From Staphylococcus simulans (GTDB lineage: Bacteria > Bacillota > Bacilli > Staphylococcales > Staphylococcaceae): a stretch of DNA of 64,000 bases. Under the pieces are notes generated by a model. That model made no database searches, had not been told where the DNA came from, and saw only the letters and a program-made list of their open reading frames with translations. Made by a program: the position numbers and the translations under genes. Position 1 is the first letter of the stretch. The number at the start of each line of letters is the position of its first letter. The stretch is from the NCBI RefSeq assembly GCF_002902285.1, contig NZ_PPRU01000001.1, positions 23,053 through 87,052 on the forward strand, given 5' to 3'. Of this stretch, positions 43,313 through 52,573 are shown in pieces.

Positions 43313-44251
43313 ATGAACTGGGTGGAACTTTCAATTGTAGTAAATCATGAAGCACAAGATGCAAGTACAAACATTTTAGAAGACTTGGGTTCAAACGGTG
43401 TAGTGATAGAAGACTCAGAAGATTTAAAAGGAAACTTAGAGGATAAATTTGGCGAAATATATGAATTGAATCCTAGTGATTATCCTGAACGTGGTGTAAG
43501 AATTAAAGCATATTTCAACGAATTAGAATACTCAGATGAACTAAAAAAAGATATTTTAAGTGCTATCAAGAAGATTGATACTTTAAATGAAAATATGTTT
43601 AGCTATTCTGAACAATCACTTCAAGAACAAGATTGGGAGAATGAGTGGAAAAATTATTTCCATCCATTCAGAGCTTCAGAACGCTTTACTATTGTGCCAA
43701 GTTGGGAAGAATATGATAAAGAAAATAATGAAGAATTATGTATTGAACTAGATCCAGGTATGGCTTTTGGTACAGGAGATCATCCTACAACTAGCATGTG
43801 TTTAAAAGCGATTGAAACATATGTAAAACCAAAACATACTGTGATTGACGTTGGTACTGGATCAGGTATCTTAAGTATTGCTTGCTCATTATTAGGTGTT
43901 AAGCGTATCAAAGCTTTAGATCTGGATGAACTAGCTATAAAAGTAGCAAAAGAAAATTTCATAAAAAATGCTTGTGCTGATTCAATTGAAACAACAACCG
44001 GTAATTTATTACAAGGCGAAACAGATAAATATGATATTGTAATCGCAAATATATTGGCGCATATTATTGAAGAAATGATAGATGACGCTTATAATACTCT
44101 AAATGAAGATGGTTTATTTATAACATCTGGTATCATTGAAGAGAAGAGCAATGAAATTATAGAACATATGAAGCGGACTGGTTTTAATATCATTTCAATT
44201 AATCACGACAACGGTTGGGTTTGTATCGTTGGAGAGAAAGAGAGCAAATAA
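43313..44251 (+). CDS. prmA: Ribosomal protein L11 methyltransferase
   Basis: Trimethylates uL11 at Lys and the N-terminus. The 312 residues have an N-terminal substrate-recognition domain (about 1-95) and a SAM domain: [11 protein letters not shown] (about 150-160), [14 protein letters not shown] (about 176-189) and IANILAHII (about 243-251, NILA catalytic loop). It starts six bases after dnaJ with AAAGGAG, in the conserved dnaJ-prmA-rsmE order. Confidence 0.95.
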   Translation: MNWVELSIVVNHEAQDASTNILEDLGSNGVVIEDSEDLKGNLEDKFGEIYELNPSDYPERGVRIKAYFNELEYSDELKKDILSAIKKIDTLNENMFSYSEQSLQEQDWENEWKNYFHPFRASERFTIVPSWEEYDKENNEELCIELDPGMAFGTGDHPTTSMCLKAIETYVKPKHTVIDVGTGSGILSIACSLLGVKRIKALDLDELAIKVAKENFIKNACADSIETTTGNLLQGETDKYDIVIANILAHIIEEMIDDAYNTLNEDGLFITSGIIEEKSNEIIEHMKRTGFNIISINHDNGWVCIVGEKESK

Positions 44252-44252
44252 T

Positions 44253-45005
44253 ATGCAAAGATATTTTATAAATCAAAACGCTGATGAAAGTCAGCGTTTT
44301 TTTATTACTGACAAAGACGATATACATCACATTTCAAATGTCATGCGTCGTCAAGTCGGGGCTAAAATTATCGTAACCTTCGAGGACTTAAAGGTTTATC
44401 TCTGTGAGATTACAACTATAAATAATGAAGGCGTTGAATTTAAATTATTAGAAGAACAACCAAATGATACTGAATTACCTATAGAAGTAACAATATGCAG
44501 TGGATTAATTAAAGCAGATAAATATGAGTGGTTGCTGCAAAAATCTACGGAATTAGGTGCTTCTCACTTTATTGCAGTACAAATGGATCGTTCTGTTGTA
44601 AAACTAAATCAAAGTAAAGCAGATAAAAAATTGACACGATGGAATAAAATTGTCAAAGAAGCAGCTGAACAAAGTTATCGTCTTGTAATCCCAACTATTG
44701 AATTTGTATCGAATTTAAAGAAAGTATATGTTAATATAGATAAATATGATTATGTACTAATCGCTTATGAAGATGCAGCAAAAGAGGGCGAGATGAGTGA
44801 GTTTAAACGCGCACTCGAACAATTCAGCAAAGGAGATCGTGTATTAATTATTTTTGGACCAGAAGGCGGTTTAAGTCCTGATGAAATTGAAATGTTCAAA
44901 AATAATAGTTACATAGTCGGCCTAGGTCATCGAATCTTGAGAGCAGAGACGGCTCCGCTTTATGCGCTTAGTGCAATTAGTTATGAAAAAGAATTAATGG
45001 GGTGA
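44253..45005 (+). CDS. rsmE: 16S rRNA (uracil1498-N3)-methyltransferase
   Basis: SPOUT methyltransferase of 250 residues that methylates U1498 in 16S rRNA. An N-terminal PUA-like domain (MQRYFINQ..., about 1-70) comes first. The trefoil knot carries IIFGPEGGLSPDEI (about 202-215) and LGHRILRAETAPLYAL (about 227-242), the RsmE signature. The ATG at 44253 is chosen two bases after the prmA stop; a longer reading would overlap prmA by 23 bases. Confidence 0.94.
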   Translation: MQRYFINQNADESQRFFITDKDDIHHISNVMRRQVGAKIIVTFEDLKVYLCEITTINNEGVEFKLLEEQPNDTELPIEVTICSGLIKADKYEWLLQKSTELGASHFIAVQMDRSVVKLNQSKADKKLTRWNKIVKEAAEQSYRLVIPTIEFVSNLKKVYVNIDKYDYVLIAYEDAAKEGEMSEFKRALEQFSKGDRVLIIFGPEGGLSPDEIEMFKNNSYIVGLGHRILRAETAPLYALSAISYEKELMG

Positions 45006-45010
45006 AATAA

Positions 45011-46357
45011 ATGTCAACAGTAGCTTTTCATACTTTAGGTTGTAAAGTAAACCATTATGAAACTGAAGCAATTTGGCAATTATTTAAAGATGCCGGCTAT
45101 GATCGAGTTGAATTTGACACAAATGCCGATGTCTTTGTTATAAATACATGTACAGTTACAAATACAGGAGATAAGAAGAGTAGACAAGTCATCCGACGTG
45201 CTATCAGAAAAAATCCAGATGCAGTCGTTTGTGTTACAGGATGTTATGCACAAACATCGTCAGCAGAAATCATGGATATCCCTGGAGTAGACGTTGTAGT
45301 CGGTACACAGGATAGAACGAAGTTGTTAGGTTATATTGAAGAGTTCAAAGCTGAACGTCAACCAATTAACGGTGTAGGCAATATCATGAAAAATCGTACA
45401 TATGAAGAATTAGATGTACCATATTTCACTGATAGAACACGTGCTTCTTTAAAAATCCAAGAAGGTTGCAACAACTTCTGTACTTTCTGTATTATTCCAT
45501 GGGCACGTGGTTTAATGCGTTCAAGAGATCCTGAGAAAGTAGTAGAACAAGCAACAACATTAGTAAATTCTGGTTATAAAGAAATTGTGTTGACTGGTAT
45601 TCATACAGGTGGTTACGGTCAAGACTTGAAAGATTATAACCTAGCACAATTATTACGTGATTTAGAATCAGTAGATGGATTAGAAAGAATTCGTATTTCA
45701 TCAATCGAAGCTAGTCAATTAACTGATGAAGTCATTGATGTAATCAAAAATTCAAATAAAGTCGTACGTCACTTACACGTGCCATTACAATCTGGTTCAG
45801 ATACAGTATTAAAACGCATGAGACGTAAATATTCAATGGCACACTTCTCAGAACGATTGATGAAGTTACATGATGCTTTACCAGGTTTAGCAGTCACTAG
45901 TGACGTGATTGTAGGATTCCCAGGTGAAACTGAGGAAGAATTCCAAGAAACATATGACTTTATTTTAGATCATCACTTCTCAGAATTACACGTTTTCCCA
46001 TATTCAGCTCGAACAGGGACACCAGCTGCTAGAATGGATGATCAAATTGATGAAAGTGTAAAAAATGAACGTGTTCATAAACTAATTGAATTAAGTAACC
46101 AATTAGCGAAAGAATATGCTTCTCACTTTGATCAAAAAGTATTAGAAGTAATTCCAGAAGAGCACGGTGAAAAACCAGGTACATTAGTGGGTTATGCAGA
46201 TAACTACATGAAAGTTGAATTTGAAGGCGATGATTCGCTTATCGGCGAACTTGTACGTGTGAAAATCACAGAAGCAGGTTATCCTTTAAATAAAGGTTAT
46301 GTTACTCGTGTGATTGATCATGCAACAAATAGCAGTGAATTTACAGCTATTGTGTAA
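45011..46357 (+). CDS. mtaB: tRNA t6A37 methylthiotransferase MtaB
   Basis: Radical SAM enzyme that turns t6A37 into ms2t6A in tRNA-Lys-type tRNAs. The 448 residues hold an N-terminal UPF0004 domain with three cluster cysteines (TLGCKVNHYE, INTCTVTN, VTGCYAQ), the radical SAM motif GCNNFCTFCIIPWARG (about 151-166) and a C-terminal TRAM domain. MtaB (YqeV) rather than MiaB is supported by the GCKVN N-terminus. It is the last gene of the heat-shock operon's downstream part. Confidence 0.94.
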   Translation: MSTVAFHTLGCKVNHYETEAIWQLFKDAGYDRVEFDTNADVFVINTCTVTNTGDKKSRQVIRRAIRKNPDAVVCVTGCYAQTSSAEIMDIPGVDVVVGTQDRTKLLGYIEEFKAERQPINGVGNIMKNRTYEELDVPYFTDRTRASLKIQEGCNNFCTFCIIPWARGLMRSRDPEKVVEQATTLVNSGYKEIVLTGIHTGGYGQDLKDYNLAQLLRDLESVDGLERIRISSIEASQLTDEVIDVIKNSNKVVRHLHVPLQSGSDTVLKRMRRKYSMAHFSERLMKLHDALPGLAVTSDVIVGFPGETEEEFQETYDFILDHHFSELHVFPYSARTGTPAARMDDQIDESVKNERVHKLIELSNQLAKEYASHFDQKVLEVIPEEHGEKPGTLVGYADNYMKVEFEGDDSLIGELVRVKITEAGYPLNKGYVTRVIDHATNSSEFTAIV

Positions 46358-46381
46358 GGTTCAAAAAATTAATTATTCTAA

Positions 46382-46410
46382 TTGACCGCATCAACCACAT
46401 ATATTATAAT
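46382..46410 (+). promoter_or_regulatory. Strong sigma-A promoter of rpsU
   Basis: TTGACC (46382-46387), 17-base spacer, TATAAT (46405-46410). The best sigma-A match noted in this window; start near 46416. Confidence 0.82.
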
Positions 46411-46415
46411 TAGCA

Positions 46416-46442
46416 TTGCATGGTTTATAAAAAACTATGCAA
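46416..46442 (+). other. Hairpin at the 5' end of the rpsU mRNA
   Basis: TTGCATGGTTT (46416-46426), 5-base loop, AAACTATGCAA (46432-46442, one G-U pair). It begins about where transcription should start and has no T run, so it is probably a leader structure (stabiliser or protein-binding site), not a terminator. Confidence 0.6.
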
Positions 46443-46487
46443 ACGAATTTTAAAGTTCCGTTGTTATTTGGAGGGAGGGAAATACAG

Positions 46488-46664
46488 ATGTCTAAAACAG
46501 TAGTCCGTAAAAACGAATCACTTGAAGATGCATTACGCCGTTTCAAACGCTCAGTTTCTAAAAGCGGTACAATTCAAGAAGTACGTAAACGTGAATTTTA
46601 CGAAAAACCAAGTGTTAAACGTAAAAAGAAATCAGAAGCTGCACGTAAACGTAAATTCAAATAA
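46488..46664 (+). CDS. rpsU: 30S ribosomal protein S21
   Basis: Basic protein of 58 residues, [21 protein letters not shown], the S21 signature, ending in the Lys/Arg-rich [13 protein letters not shown]. It lies on the 30S platform near the anti-Shine-Dalgarno region. The ATG at 46488 follows GGAGGGAGG; an in-frame ATG 51 bases upstream would run through that site. In Bacillus yqeY follows; here a terminator and nfeD follow instead. Confidence 0.97.
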
Positions 46665-46725
46665 TTATTAAGTCTGTTGACTCCCTCAACAAACAATTAA
46701 TTATTATATAATGCAGTTTAAACAG

Positions 46726-46763
46726 CCCTAAGTTTTACAATTATGTAAAACTTAGGGTTTTTT
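46726..46763 (+). terminator. Intrinsic terminator of rpsU
   Basis: Perfect 13-bp stem CCCTAAGTTTTAC (46726-46738) and GTAAAACTTAGGG (46745-46757), 6-base loop, six T. Confidence 0.95.
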
Positions 46764-46877
46764 CTTATGTTTTGATGCTACATAATATAATTTTTCTATT
46801 GATGTTAAAATAAAACGATAATCCTATAATTACACTAAGTAATCATGTATAATGAACCTTGAGAGCGAGGTGAATCT

Positions 46878-47594
46878 ATGTCATACCAAGCTGAAATCCT
46901 ACATAATATTTCGGTATTTCAGGCAAGTTCAAATTCCACACTACATCAAATCAGCGATTTTATAACAAGTCCATTTATTTCATTAATTTTAACCTGTATT
47001 ATCTTTTTAGGTTTTCTTTATCAACTCTATTCCAAGCGTATTAACTTTCCAGGCATTCTTGCTGCACTAGCCTTATTAATACTATTTTTAGGCTATTTGA
47101 TACAAGGAGAAGTTTCCTTAATTTCTGTTGGATTATTTTCTATAGGTGTGATACTGCTCGTCATTGAATTGTTTGTTATTGGTGCAGTAATCGGCATTAT
47201 AGGCATGATTCTCATCACAGTAAGTATGATTATGCTTGGTGAAAACATTCTTTGGATGTTAGTCAATGTTATAATCGCTTTAATACTGACTATTATAGAA
47301 TGGGTGATATTAGTGAAAGGATATAACAAAAAGATTTCGTTATTTGAAAAAGTTATACTCAGAGATTCGACAACGTCTGAAGCTGGCTATACTTCACACG
47401 ATGACCGCTCTAATCTAGTAGGACAAACTGCAATCACTTTAACAGAATTACGACTTGCAGGAATGATTTCATTAAATGATGAACGCATAGATGCAGTATC
47501 AGATGGAACATTTATACAAAGAGATGTAGAAGTCAAAGTAACTGAAGTTGAAGGATCGAGAGTAGTTGTCAGAGAGATTCCAAAAAACACATAA
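46878..47594 (+). CDS. NfeD-family membrane protein (flotillin partner)
   Basis: Integral membrane protein of 238 residues. Membrane segments lie at about 30-48, 58-76 and two to three more up to about 145; the C-terminal soluble part (about 165-235, NLVGQTAITLTELRLAGMI) is the OB-fold NfeD domain. NfeD proteins without the protease part occur next to flotillin-like genes and probably act with them in membrane organisation. floA follows after 18 bases. Its Bacillus counterpart is YqeZ, which is longer because it has a protease domain. Confidence 0.86.
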   Translation: MSYQAEILHNISVFQASSNSTLHQISDFITSPFISLILTCIIFLGFLYQLYSKRINFPGILAALALLILFLGYLIQGEVSLISVGLFSIGVILLVIELFVIGAVIGIIGMILITVSMIMLGENILWMLVNVIIALILTIIEWVILVKGYNKKISLFEKVILRDSTTSEAGYTSHDDRSNLVGQTAITLTELRLAGMISLNDERIDAVSDGTFIQRDVEVKVTEVEGSRVVVREIPKNT

Positions 47595-47612
47595 TACTAG
47601 GAGGCACTTACT

Positions 47613-48599
47613 ATGTTAGTACCGTTAATAATCATTGTTATTATTGCAGTCATTGCTCTATTAATCTTATTTTCATTTGTACCAATCGGTTTATGGATTT
47701 CTGCAATAGCAGCCGGTGTCAAAGTAAACATTGGCACACTTATCGGAATGCGTTTAAGACGTGTTTCACCACGTAAAGTTATCGCGCCATTAATTAAGGC
47801 ACATAAAGCTGGTTTAAACCTTACAACTAACCAACTAGAATCACACTACTTAGCAGGTGGTAATGTAGACCGCGTTGTAGATGCAAATATTGCTGCACAA
47901 CGTGCTGACATCAACTTACCTTTTGAACGTGGCGCAGCGATTGACCTAGCAGGCCGTGACGTTTTAGAAGCTGTCCAAATGTCTGTAAACCCTAAAGTTA
48001 TTGAAACGCCATTTATTACAGGTGTTGCTATGAACGGTATTGAAGTAAAAGCTAAAGCTAGAATCACAGTTCGTGCAAACATTTCTCGTTTAGTCGGCGG
48101 TGCTGGTGAAGAGACTATTATTGCACGTGTCGGTGAGGGGATTGTTTCAACAATCGGTTCAAGTGAACATCATACTGTTGTTTTAGAAAATCCAGACAAT
48201 ATTTCAAAAACTGTATTAAGTAAAGGTCTAGATTCAGGAACAGCCTTTGAAATTTTATCTATTGATATCGCAGATGTGGATATCGGTAAAAACATCGGTG
48301 CAGACTTACAAACTGAACAAGCATTAGCAGATAAAAATATTGCTCAAGCTAAAGCAGAAGAACGTCGTGCAATGGCAGTTGCATCTGAACAAGAAATGAA
48401 AGCACGTGTACAAGAAATGCGTGCGAAAGTTGTGGAAGCAGAATCTGAAGTTCCACTTGCAATGTCTGAAGCTCTAAGAAAAGGTAATATCGGAGTTAAA
48501 GATTACTATAATTTGAAAAACATAGAAGCTGATACAGGTATGCGTGAGTCTATCAATAAACGTACGCAACCAAATGATAACGAGTCACCAGACAAGTAA
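47613..48599 (+). CDS. floA: Flotillin-like protein FloA
   Basis: SPFH/flotillin-like scaffold of functional membrane microdomains. The 328 residues start with a hydrophobic stretch (about 1-30) and a second weaker one, followed by the SPFH-like domain (about 50-225) and a helical Glu/Ala-rich region (about 235-300, [20 protein letters not shown]) for oligomerisation. In S. aureus, FloA microdomains hold PBP2a and secretion parts. nfeD-floA is a conserved pair. Confidence 0.95.
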   Translation: MLVPLIIIVIIAVIALLILFSFVPIGLWISAIAAGVKVNIGTLIGMRLRRVSPRKVIAPLIKAHKAGLNLTTNQLESHYLAGGNVDRVVDANIAAQRADINLPFERGAAIDLAGRDVLEAVQMSVNPKVIETPFITGVAMNGIEVKAKARITVRANISRLVGGAGEETIIARVGEGIVSTIGSSEHHTVVLENPDNISKTVLSKGLDSGTAFEILSIDIADVDIGKNIGADLQTEQALADKNIAQAKAEERRAMAVASEQEMKARVQEMRAKVVEAESEVPLAMSEALRKGNIGVKDYYNLKNIEADTGMRESINKRTQPNDNESPDK

Positions 48600-48612
48600 A
48601 CGAGGTGATTAA

Positions 48613-49248
48613 ATGAATATCGGTCTAATAATATTTGTCGTTAGTGTTGTTATCTCATTAATATCAGCAATTAACGATAAAAATTATAAAAAGAGACAAC
48701 AAAATCAACCAAAATCATCACAACCTAGAAGACAACCTACGACTGAGCGTAAACAACAAAAAGGGTTTCTTGAACAATTAGGTGAAAAGTTTGAGGAAAT
48801 GCAAAAAGAATTAGAAGGTACGCCGCCATCTTCTCAACCTGATCACACACCTAAACCAGAAGAAACTACACGTCCAAACCATCGTACATCTCAACCGAGA
48901 CAAACGCGCGAGCAATCATCTCAACCAAGACTCGATTCAAATCAAAAAGAGCAAGTATTGACAAAACAACTGAATGATTCTTTAAATAATGAGTTACATG
49001 ATTTACGCTCTCAAATGGATTTGGAGAAACAAAAGCAAATTGAGATATTAGAACGTCGTGCTCAAGCAATCATTAGTGATAAATATCTTTCAGAACGTGC
49101 TAAAAAAGAAAGACTCAAACAACTATTCGCTAATAAGTTTAATCAAACAAGCACACGAACTAATGAAGATTTACGCTTTGATGAAGATGAAATACTAAAT
49201 GGTTTTGTTTGGTCAGAAGTACTTAAAAAGCCGAAACAGTTACAATAA
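48613..49248 (+). CDS. Unknown membrane-anchored protein downstream of floA
   Basis: 211 residues, not recognised. A short N-terminal membrane segment (about 2-20, NIGLIIFVVSVVISLISAI) is followed by a Lys/Gln/Arg/Pro-rich disordered part (about 24-115, with several SQPR-type repeats) and a charged helical C-terminus (about 115-205, likely coiled coil). It starts 13 bases after floA with a GAGGTGA site and ends before a strong terminator, so it is the third gene of the nfeD-floA operon. A role in flotillin assembly is a guess from position only. Confidence 0.8.
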   Translation: MNIGLIIFVVSVVISLISAINDKNYKKRQQNQPKSSQPRRQPTTERKQQKGFLEQLGEKFEEMQKELEGTPPSSQPDHTPKPEETTRPNHRTSQPRQTREQSSQPRLDSNQKEQVLTKQLNDSLNNELHDLRSQMDLEKQKQIEILERRAQAIISDKYLSERAKKERLKQLFANKFNQTSTRTNEDLRFDEDEILNGFVWSEVLKKPKQLQ

Positions 49249-49252
49249 ATTT

Positions 49253-49297
49253 AATGGATTGGATGGACATAATTTTATGTCATCCAATCCATTTTTC
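49253..49297 (+). terminator. Intrinsic terminator of the nfeD-floA operon
   Basis: AATGGATTGGATGGACAT (49253-49270) pairs with ATGTCATCCAATCCATT (49277-49293) with one bulged G, then a T run. Confidence 0.92.
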
Positions 49298-49342
49298 TTT
49301 TATGCAAGCTAAACTTTATTGGATTAATAAACAGCGAGAACA

Positions 49343-49351
49343 TGATATAAT
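49343..49351 (+). promoter_or_regulatory. Extended -10 promoter upstream of phoH
   Basis: TGATATAAT, a TGN-extended consensus -10. The expected start (about 49357-49359) coincides with an ATG at 49358. No good -35. Confidence 0.55.
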
Positions 49352-49357
49352 GATTGT

Positions 49358-49438
49358 ATGAATATGTGGAAATTATTAACTAAGTCCGTAGTTTCCGTTA
49401 ACCATTATATTCTGCATCTTATTAAAAAATATGCTTAA
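49358..49438 (+). CDS. Possible leaderless small ORF (26 codons) before phoH
   Basis: ATG to TAA, encoding a 26-residue basic, partly hydrophobic peptide (MNMWKLLTKSVVSVN, then HYILHLIKKYA). There is no ribosome-binding site, but the promoter would start transcription at or next to the ATG. It may be a real leaderless peptide, a leader peptide for phoH, or chance: 26 codons are easily open in AT-rich DNA. No family is recognised. Confidence 0.22.
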   Translation: MNMWKLLTKSVVSVNHYILHLIKKYA

Positions 49439-49467
49439 AAGCGATAATAATGAAAAGGAGTTAATGT

Positions 49468-50415
49468 ATGCCAGGAATAATAGTTATTGACGATATCAAT
49501 CAAGCCCAAGCACTAATAGGTAATAATGATGAACACTTACAAGCAATAGAAGAAGCTTTCAATGTTATTGTTCATGCTAGGGGGCAAGAAATAGCTGTAA
49601 AAGGGCAACAACAAGAAGAAATTGTAAAAGCAGAAGCTGTAATAAAAAACCTTTTAAAAGTAATTGATCAAGGCGTATCAATTAATCTTAAAGATGTAGA
49701 AGCAGCAATTAAAATGGCAGAGAAAGGATCTATCCAACACCTCGTTGATTTATACGATGAAGCAATTACTAAAGATGCTTATGGTAAAACAATTCGTGCA
49801 AAAACAATGGGTCAACGTTTATATCTGAATGCGATGAAGCATAATGATTTAGTCTTTGGTATTGGACCAGCTGGTACTGGTAAAACTTTCTTAGCTGTTG
49901 TTTATGCTGCTAAAGAATTGCGTCAAGGTAACGTAAAAAGAATAGTGCTGACTCGTCCCGCTGTAGAAGCAGGCGAATCATTAGGTTTCTTACCAGGCGA
50001 CTTAAAAGAAAAGGTAGACCCTTATTTAAGACCTTTATACGATGGTCTTCATACGGTACTGGGACCTGAGCAAACAGCGCGTTTTATTGAAAGAGGTATC
50101 ATTGAAGTTGCACCATTAGCCTATATGAGAGGACGTACACTTGACGATGCATTTGTTATTTTAGATGAAGCACAAAATACGACGCATGCCCAAATGAAAA
50201 TGTTCTTAACACGTTTAGGATTTGGATCAAAAATGGTCGTAACGGGTGATATGACTCAAGTAGACTTGCCGAGAGGTATTAAAAGCGGATTAAAACAAGC
50301 TGTTAAACGCTTATCAGGCGTTAAAGGCATTAGTGTACAAACATTAGATCAAAGTGATGTTGTACGTCATCCATTAGTAAGTAAAATTATCAGCCGTTAT
50401 GAAGGAGATGAATAA
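49468..50415 (+). CDS. phoH: PhoH-like ATPase
   Basis: P-loop ATPase of 315 residues related to the helicase core. An N-terminal KH-like/RNA-binding part (about 1-110) is followed by Walker [19 protein letters not shown] (about 130-147), [17 protein letters not shown] (about 166-182) and Walker [15 protein letters not shown] (about 230-243). PhoH often sits next to ybeY, pointing to RNA metabolism; the precise task is open. AAAAGGAG precedes the ATG. First large gene of the phoH-ybeY-dgkA-cdd-era-recO operon. Confidence 0.94.
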   Translation: MPGIIVIDDINQAQALIGNNDEHLQAIEEAFNVIVHARGQEIAVKGQQQEEIVKAEAVIKNLLKVIDQGVSINLKDVEAAIKMAEKGSIQHLVDLYDEAITKDAYGKTIRAKTMGQRLYLNAMKHNDLVFGIGPAGTGKTFLAVVYAAKELRQGNVKRIVLTRPAVEAGESLGFLPGDLKEKVDPYLRPLYDGLHTVLGPEQTARFIERGIIEVAPLAYMRGRTLDDAFVILDEAQNTTHAQMKMFLTRLGFGSKMVVTGDMTQVDLPRGIKSGLKQAVKRLSGVKGISVQTLDQSDVVRHPLVSKIISRYEGDE

Positions 50416-50420
50416 ACGCC

Positions 50421-50882
50421 ATGTTCACGATTGATTTTTCAAATCATACGGATGAAGTAAAAGAAGAATGGTATGACCAGATTGAAAAGTTATTAAACTT
50501 TGCGAAAGCACAAGAGAATATTGAAGAAGATGCAGAACTATCAGTGACATTTGTTGATAAAGAAGAAATTCAACAAATTAATAGAGACTATAGAGATAAA
50601 GATAAAGTTACTGATGTCATTTCATTTGCGTTAGAAGAAGATGAACCTGAAATTGAGGGTTTAGATATCCCTCGTGTACTAGGTGACATTATCATTTGCG
50701 CAGATGTTGCAAAAGAACAAGCTGCAGAGTATGGACATTCCTTTGAGAGAGAACTCGGCTTTTTAAGTTTGCATGGCTTCTTACATTTACTTGGCTATGA
50801 TCATATGAATGAAGCCGACGAAAAAGAAATGTTTGGAAGACAAAAATCTATTTTAGATGCTTATGGCTTAACAAGAGAATAG
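50421..50882 (+). CDS. ybeY: rRNA maturation endoribonuclease YbeY
   Basis: Metal-dependent RNase for 16S rRNA 3'-end maturation and ribosome quality control. The 153 residues contain the zinc motif [11 protein letters not shown] (H-x3-H-x5-H, about 118-128) and the conserved DKVTDVISF (about 54-62). It starts five bases after phoH and is followed three bases later by dgkA. Confidence 0.95.
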   Translation: MFTIDFSNHTDEVKEEWYDQIEKLLNFAKAQENIEEDAELSVTFVDKEEIQQINRDYRDKDKVTDVISFALEEDEPEIEGLDIPRVLGDIIICADVAKEQAAEYGHSFERELGFLSLHGFLHLLGYDHMNEADEKEMFGRQKSILDAYGLTRE

Positions 50883-50885
50883 TCT

Positions 50886-51230
50886 ATGAATCGTTTTAAG
50901 TATCCCATTCAAGGGTTGTTGACCATACTACAAAAAGATCGTAACTTTTTATGGCATATCGCAATTGGCTTTTTAATCATTGGCGCGTCTTTTTACTTCA
51001 ATATTACCCGCATGGAATGGATTGCGGTTATTTTAACAATTTTTCTAGTGTTAGCATTTGAAGCAATTAACACCGCAATTGAATATGTAGTTGACCTTGT
51101 AACGGATGATTATAAACTTTTTGCTAAATATGCTAAAGATATCGCAGCACTAAGTGTGCTTTTAATATCTATCGCAGCAGTAATTATAGGTCTAATTATC
51201 TTTATCCCTTACATCGTTAACTTATTATAA
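50886..51230 (+). CDS. dgkA: Diacylglycerol kinase family protein, probable undecaprenol kinase
   Basis: Small integral membrane kinase of 114 residues with three membrane segments (about 28-45, 50-66, 90-112). The signature EAINTAIEYVVDLV (about 59-72) is the active-site region of the DgkA family. In Gram-positive bacteria members prefer undecaprenol, feeding the lipid carrier for cell-wall synthesis, so that activity is more likely than diacylglycerol phosphorylation. There is no good ribosome-binding site; coupling to ybeY is likely. Confidence 0.92.
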   Translation: MNRFKYPIQGLLTILQKDRNFLWHIAIGFLIIGASFYFNITRMEWIAVILTIFLVLAFEAINTAIEYVVDLVTDDYKLFAKYAKDIAALSVLLISIAAVIIGLIIFIPYIVNLL

Positions 51231-51245
51231 AGGAGAGAGATAAAA

Positions 51246-51653
51246 ATGGCTTATACTCAAGAACATTATGAAAAAGTAAGAGAAGCACAAAAACGTTCTT
51301 ATTCACCTTACAGCAACTTTAAGGTGGGTGCTTATTTAAGAACTAAGGATGGCAAAGAATTTTTCGGCGCAAATGTGGAAAATGCTGCGTATGGCGAAGC
51401 AATTTGTGGAGAGCGTTCAAGTTTAGTTGCAGCAATTAGTCAAGGTTATAGACCAGGTGACTTTGAATCTTTAACAGTCACAGTAGATGCTGATAAGCCT
51501 TCATCACCATGTGGTTCATGTCGTCAAGTTATTAATGAACTATGTGATGACGACATGCCGATTTATTTAACAAACCATAAAGGCGATATGATTGAAACGA
51601 CTGTCGCCGAATTACTGCCGCTAGGTTTTTCAGGAAAGGATTTGAATATATGA
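51246..51653 (+). CDS. cdd: Cytidine deaminase
   Basis: Deaminates cytidine and deoxycytidine (pyrimidine salvage). The 135 residues are the tetrameric type: zinc and catalytic motif [10 protein letters not shown] (about 53-62, Cys ligand and catalytic Glu) and PCGSCRQVI (about 86-94) with the other two Cys ligands. It has a clear AAAGGAGAG site. Its stop overlaps the start of era (ATGA). Confidence 0.95.
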   Translation: MAYTQEHYEKVREAQKRSYSPYSNFKVGAYLRTKDGKEFFGANVENAAYGEAICGERSSLVAAISQGYRPGDFESLTVTVDADKPSSPCGSCRQVINELCDDDMPIYLTNHKGDMIETTVAELLPLGFSGKDLNI

Positions 51654-52549
51654 CAGAACATAAATCAGGCTTTGTTTCAATTATAGGCCGACCTAACGTA
51701 GGTAAATCTACGTTTATGAATAGAGTACTTGGGCATAAAATCGCAATTATGTCAGACAAAGCACAAACAACTAGAAATAAAATACAAGGTGTTATGACTG
51801 AAGATGATGCACAAATTATCTTTGTTGATACACCAGGTATTCACAAGCCCAAACATAAATTAGGCGACTATATGATGAAAGTTGCTAAAAATACTTTATC
51901 AGAAGTAGATGCAGTCATTTTCATGGTTAACGCTGATGAAAAGATTGGTCGCGGTGATGAATATATTATGGAAATGCTGAAAAATGTCAAAACTCCAGTA
52001 TTCCTTGTTATCAATAAAATTGACTTAGTACACCCTGATGAAATCATGCCTATTATTGAATCATATCAAAAATATATGGACTTCTCTGAAACTGTTCCAA
52101 TGTCAGCATTAGAAGGTTTAAATGTTGAACACTTTATCGAAGTACTTAAATCATATTTACCAGAAGGGCCTCAATATTATCCAGATGGTCAAATTTCTGA
52201 CCACCCTGAACAATTTGTGGTAGGTGAATTAATAAGAGAAAAAATTCTTCACTTAACGAGCGAAGAAATTCCACATTCAATAGGTGTTAACGTTGATAGA
52301 ATGGTTAAACAATCTGAAGATAAAGTTCGTATAGAAGCTACAATTTTTGTTGAAAGAGATTCACAAAAAGGAATTGTCATCGGCAAAGGCGGCAAAAAGT
52401 TAAAAGAAATTGGAAAACGTGCGAGATTGGATATCGAAAACCTATTAGGTTCAAAAGTGTATCTCGATTTATGGGTAAAAGTACAAAAAGATTGGCGTAA
52501 TAAAATCAACTTTATTCGCCAAATGGGCTATATAGAGGATCAAGATTAA
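51650..52549 (+). CDS. era: GTPase Era
   Basis: Ribosome assembly GTPase that binds the 3' end of 16S rRNA. The 299 residues show G1 [12 protein letters not shown] (about 13-24), G3 [13 protein letters not shown] (about 61-73), G4 NKIDL (about 122-126), and a C-terminal KH domain with [17 protein letters not shown] (about 243-259). Linked by overlap to cdd and close to ybeY, which acts in the same rRNA process. It is a known (p)ppGpp target in S. aureus. Confidence 0.96.
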   Translation: MTEHKSGFVSIIGRPNVGKSTFMNRVLGHKIAIMSDKAQTTRNKIQGVMTEDDAQIIFVDTPGIHKPKHKLGDYMMKVAKNTLSEVDAVIFMVNADEKIGRGDEYIMEMLKNVKTPVFLVINKIDLVHPDEIMPIIESYQKYMDFSETVPMSALEGLNVEHFIEVLKSYLPEGPQYYPDGQISDHPEQFVVGELIREKILHLTSEEIPHSIGVNVDRMVKQSEDKVRIEATIFVERDSQKGIVIGKGGKKLKEIGKRARLDIENLLGSKVYLDLWVKVQKDWRNKINFIRQMGYIEDQD

Positions 52550-52573
52550 ACTAGAAGGTCGGTGGTACCTTTT

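Noticed and set aside
46437..46487. 17-residue extension of S21 from the ATG at 46437
   Set aside because: It would run through the GGAGGGAGG site; S21 proteins start MSKTVV at 46488.
46664..46878. yqeY gene expected behind rpsU by Bacillus order
   Set aside because: The gap has only a terminator and no ORF; the gene is absent at this spot, which does not show that it is absent from the genome.
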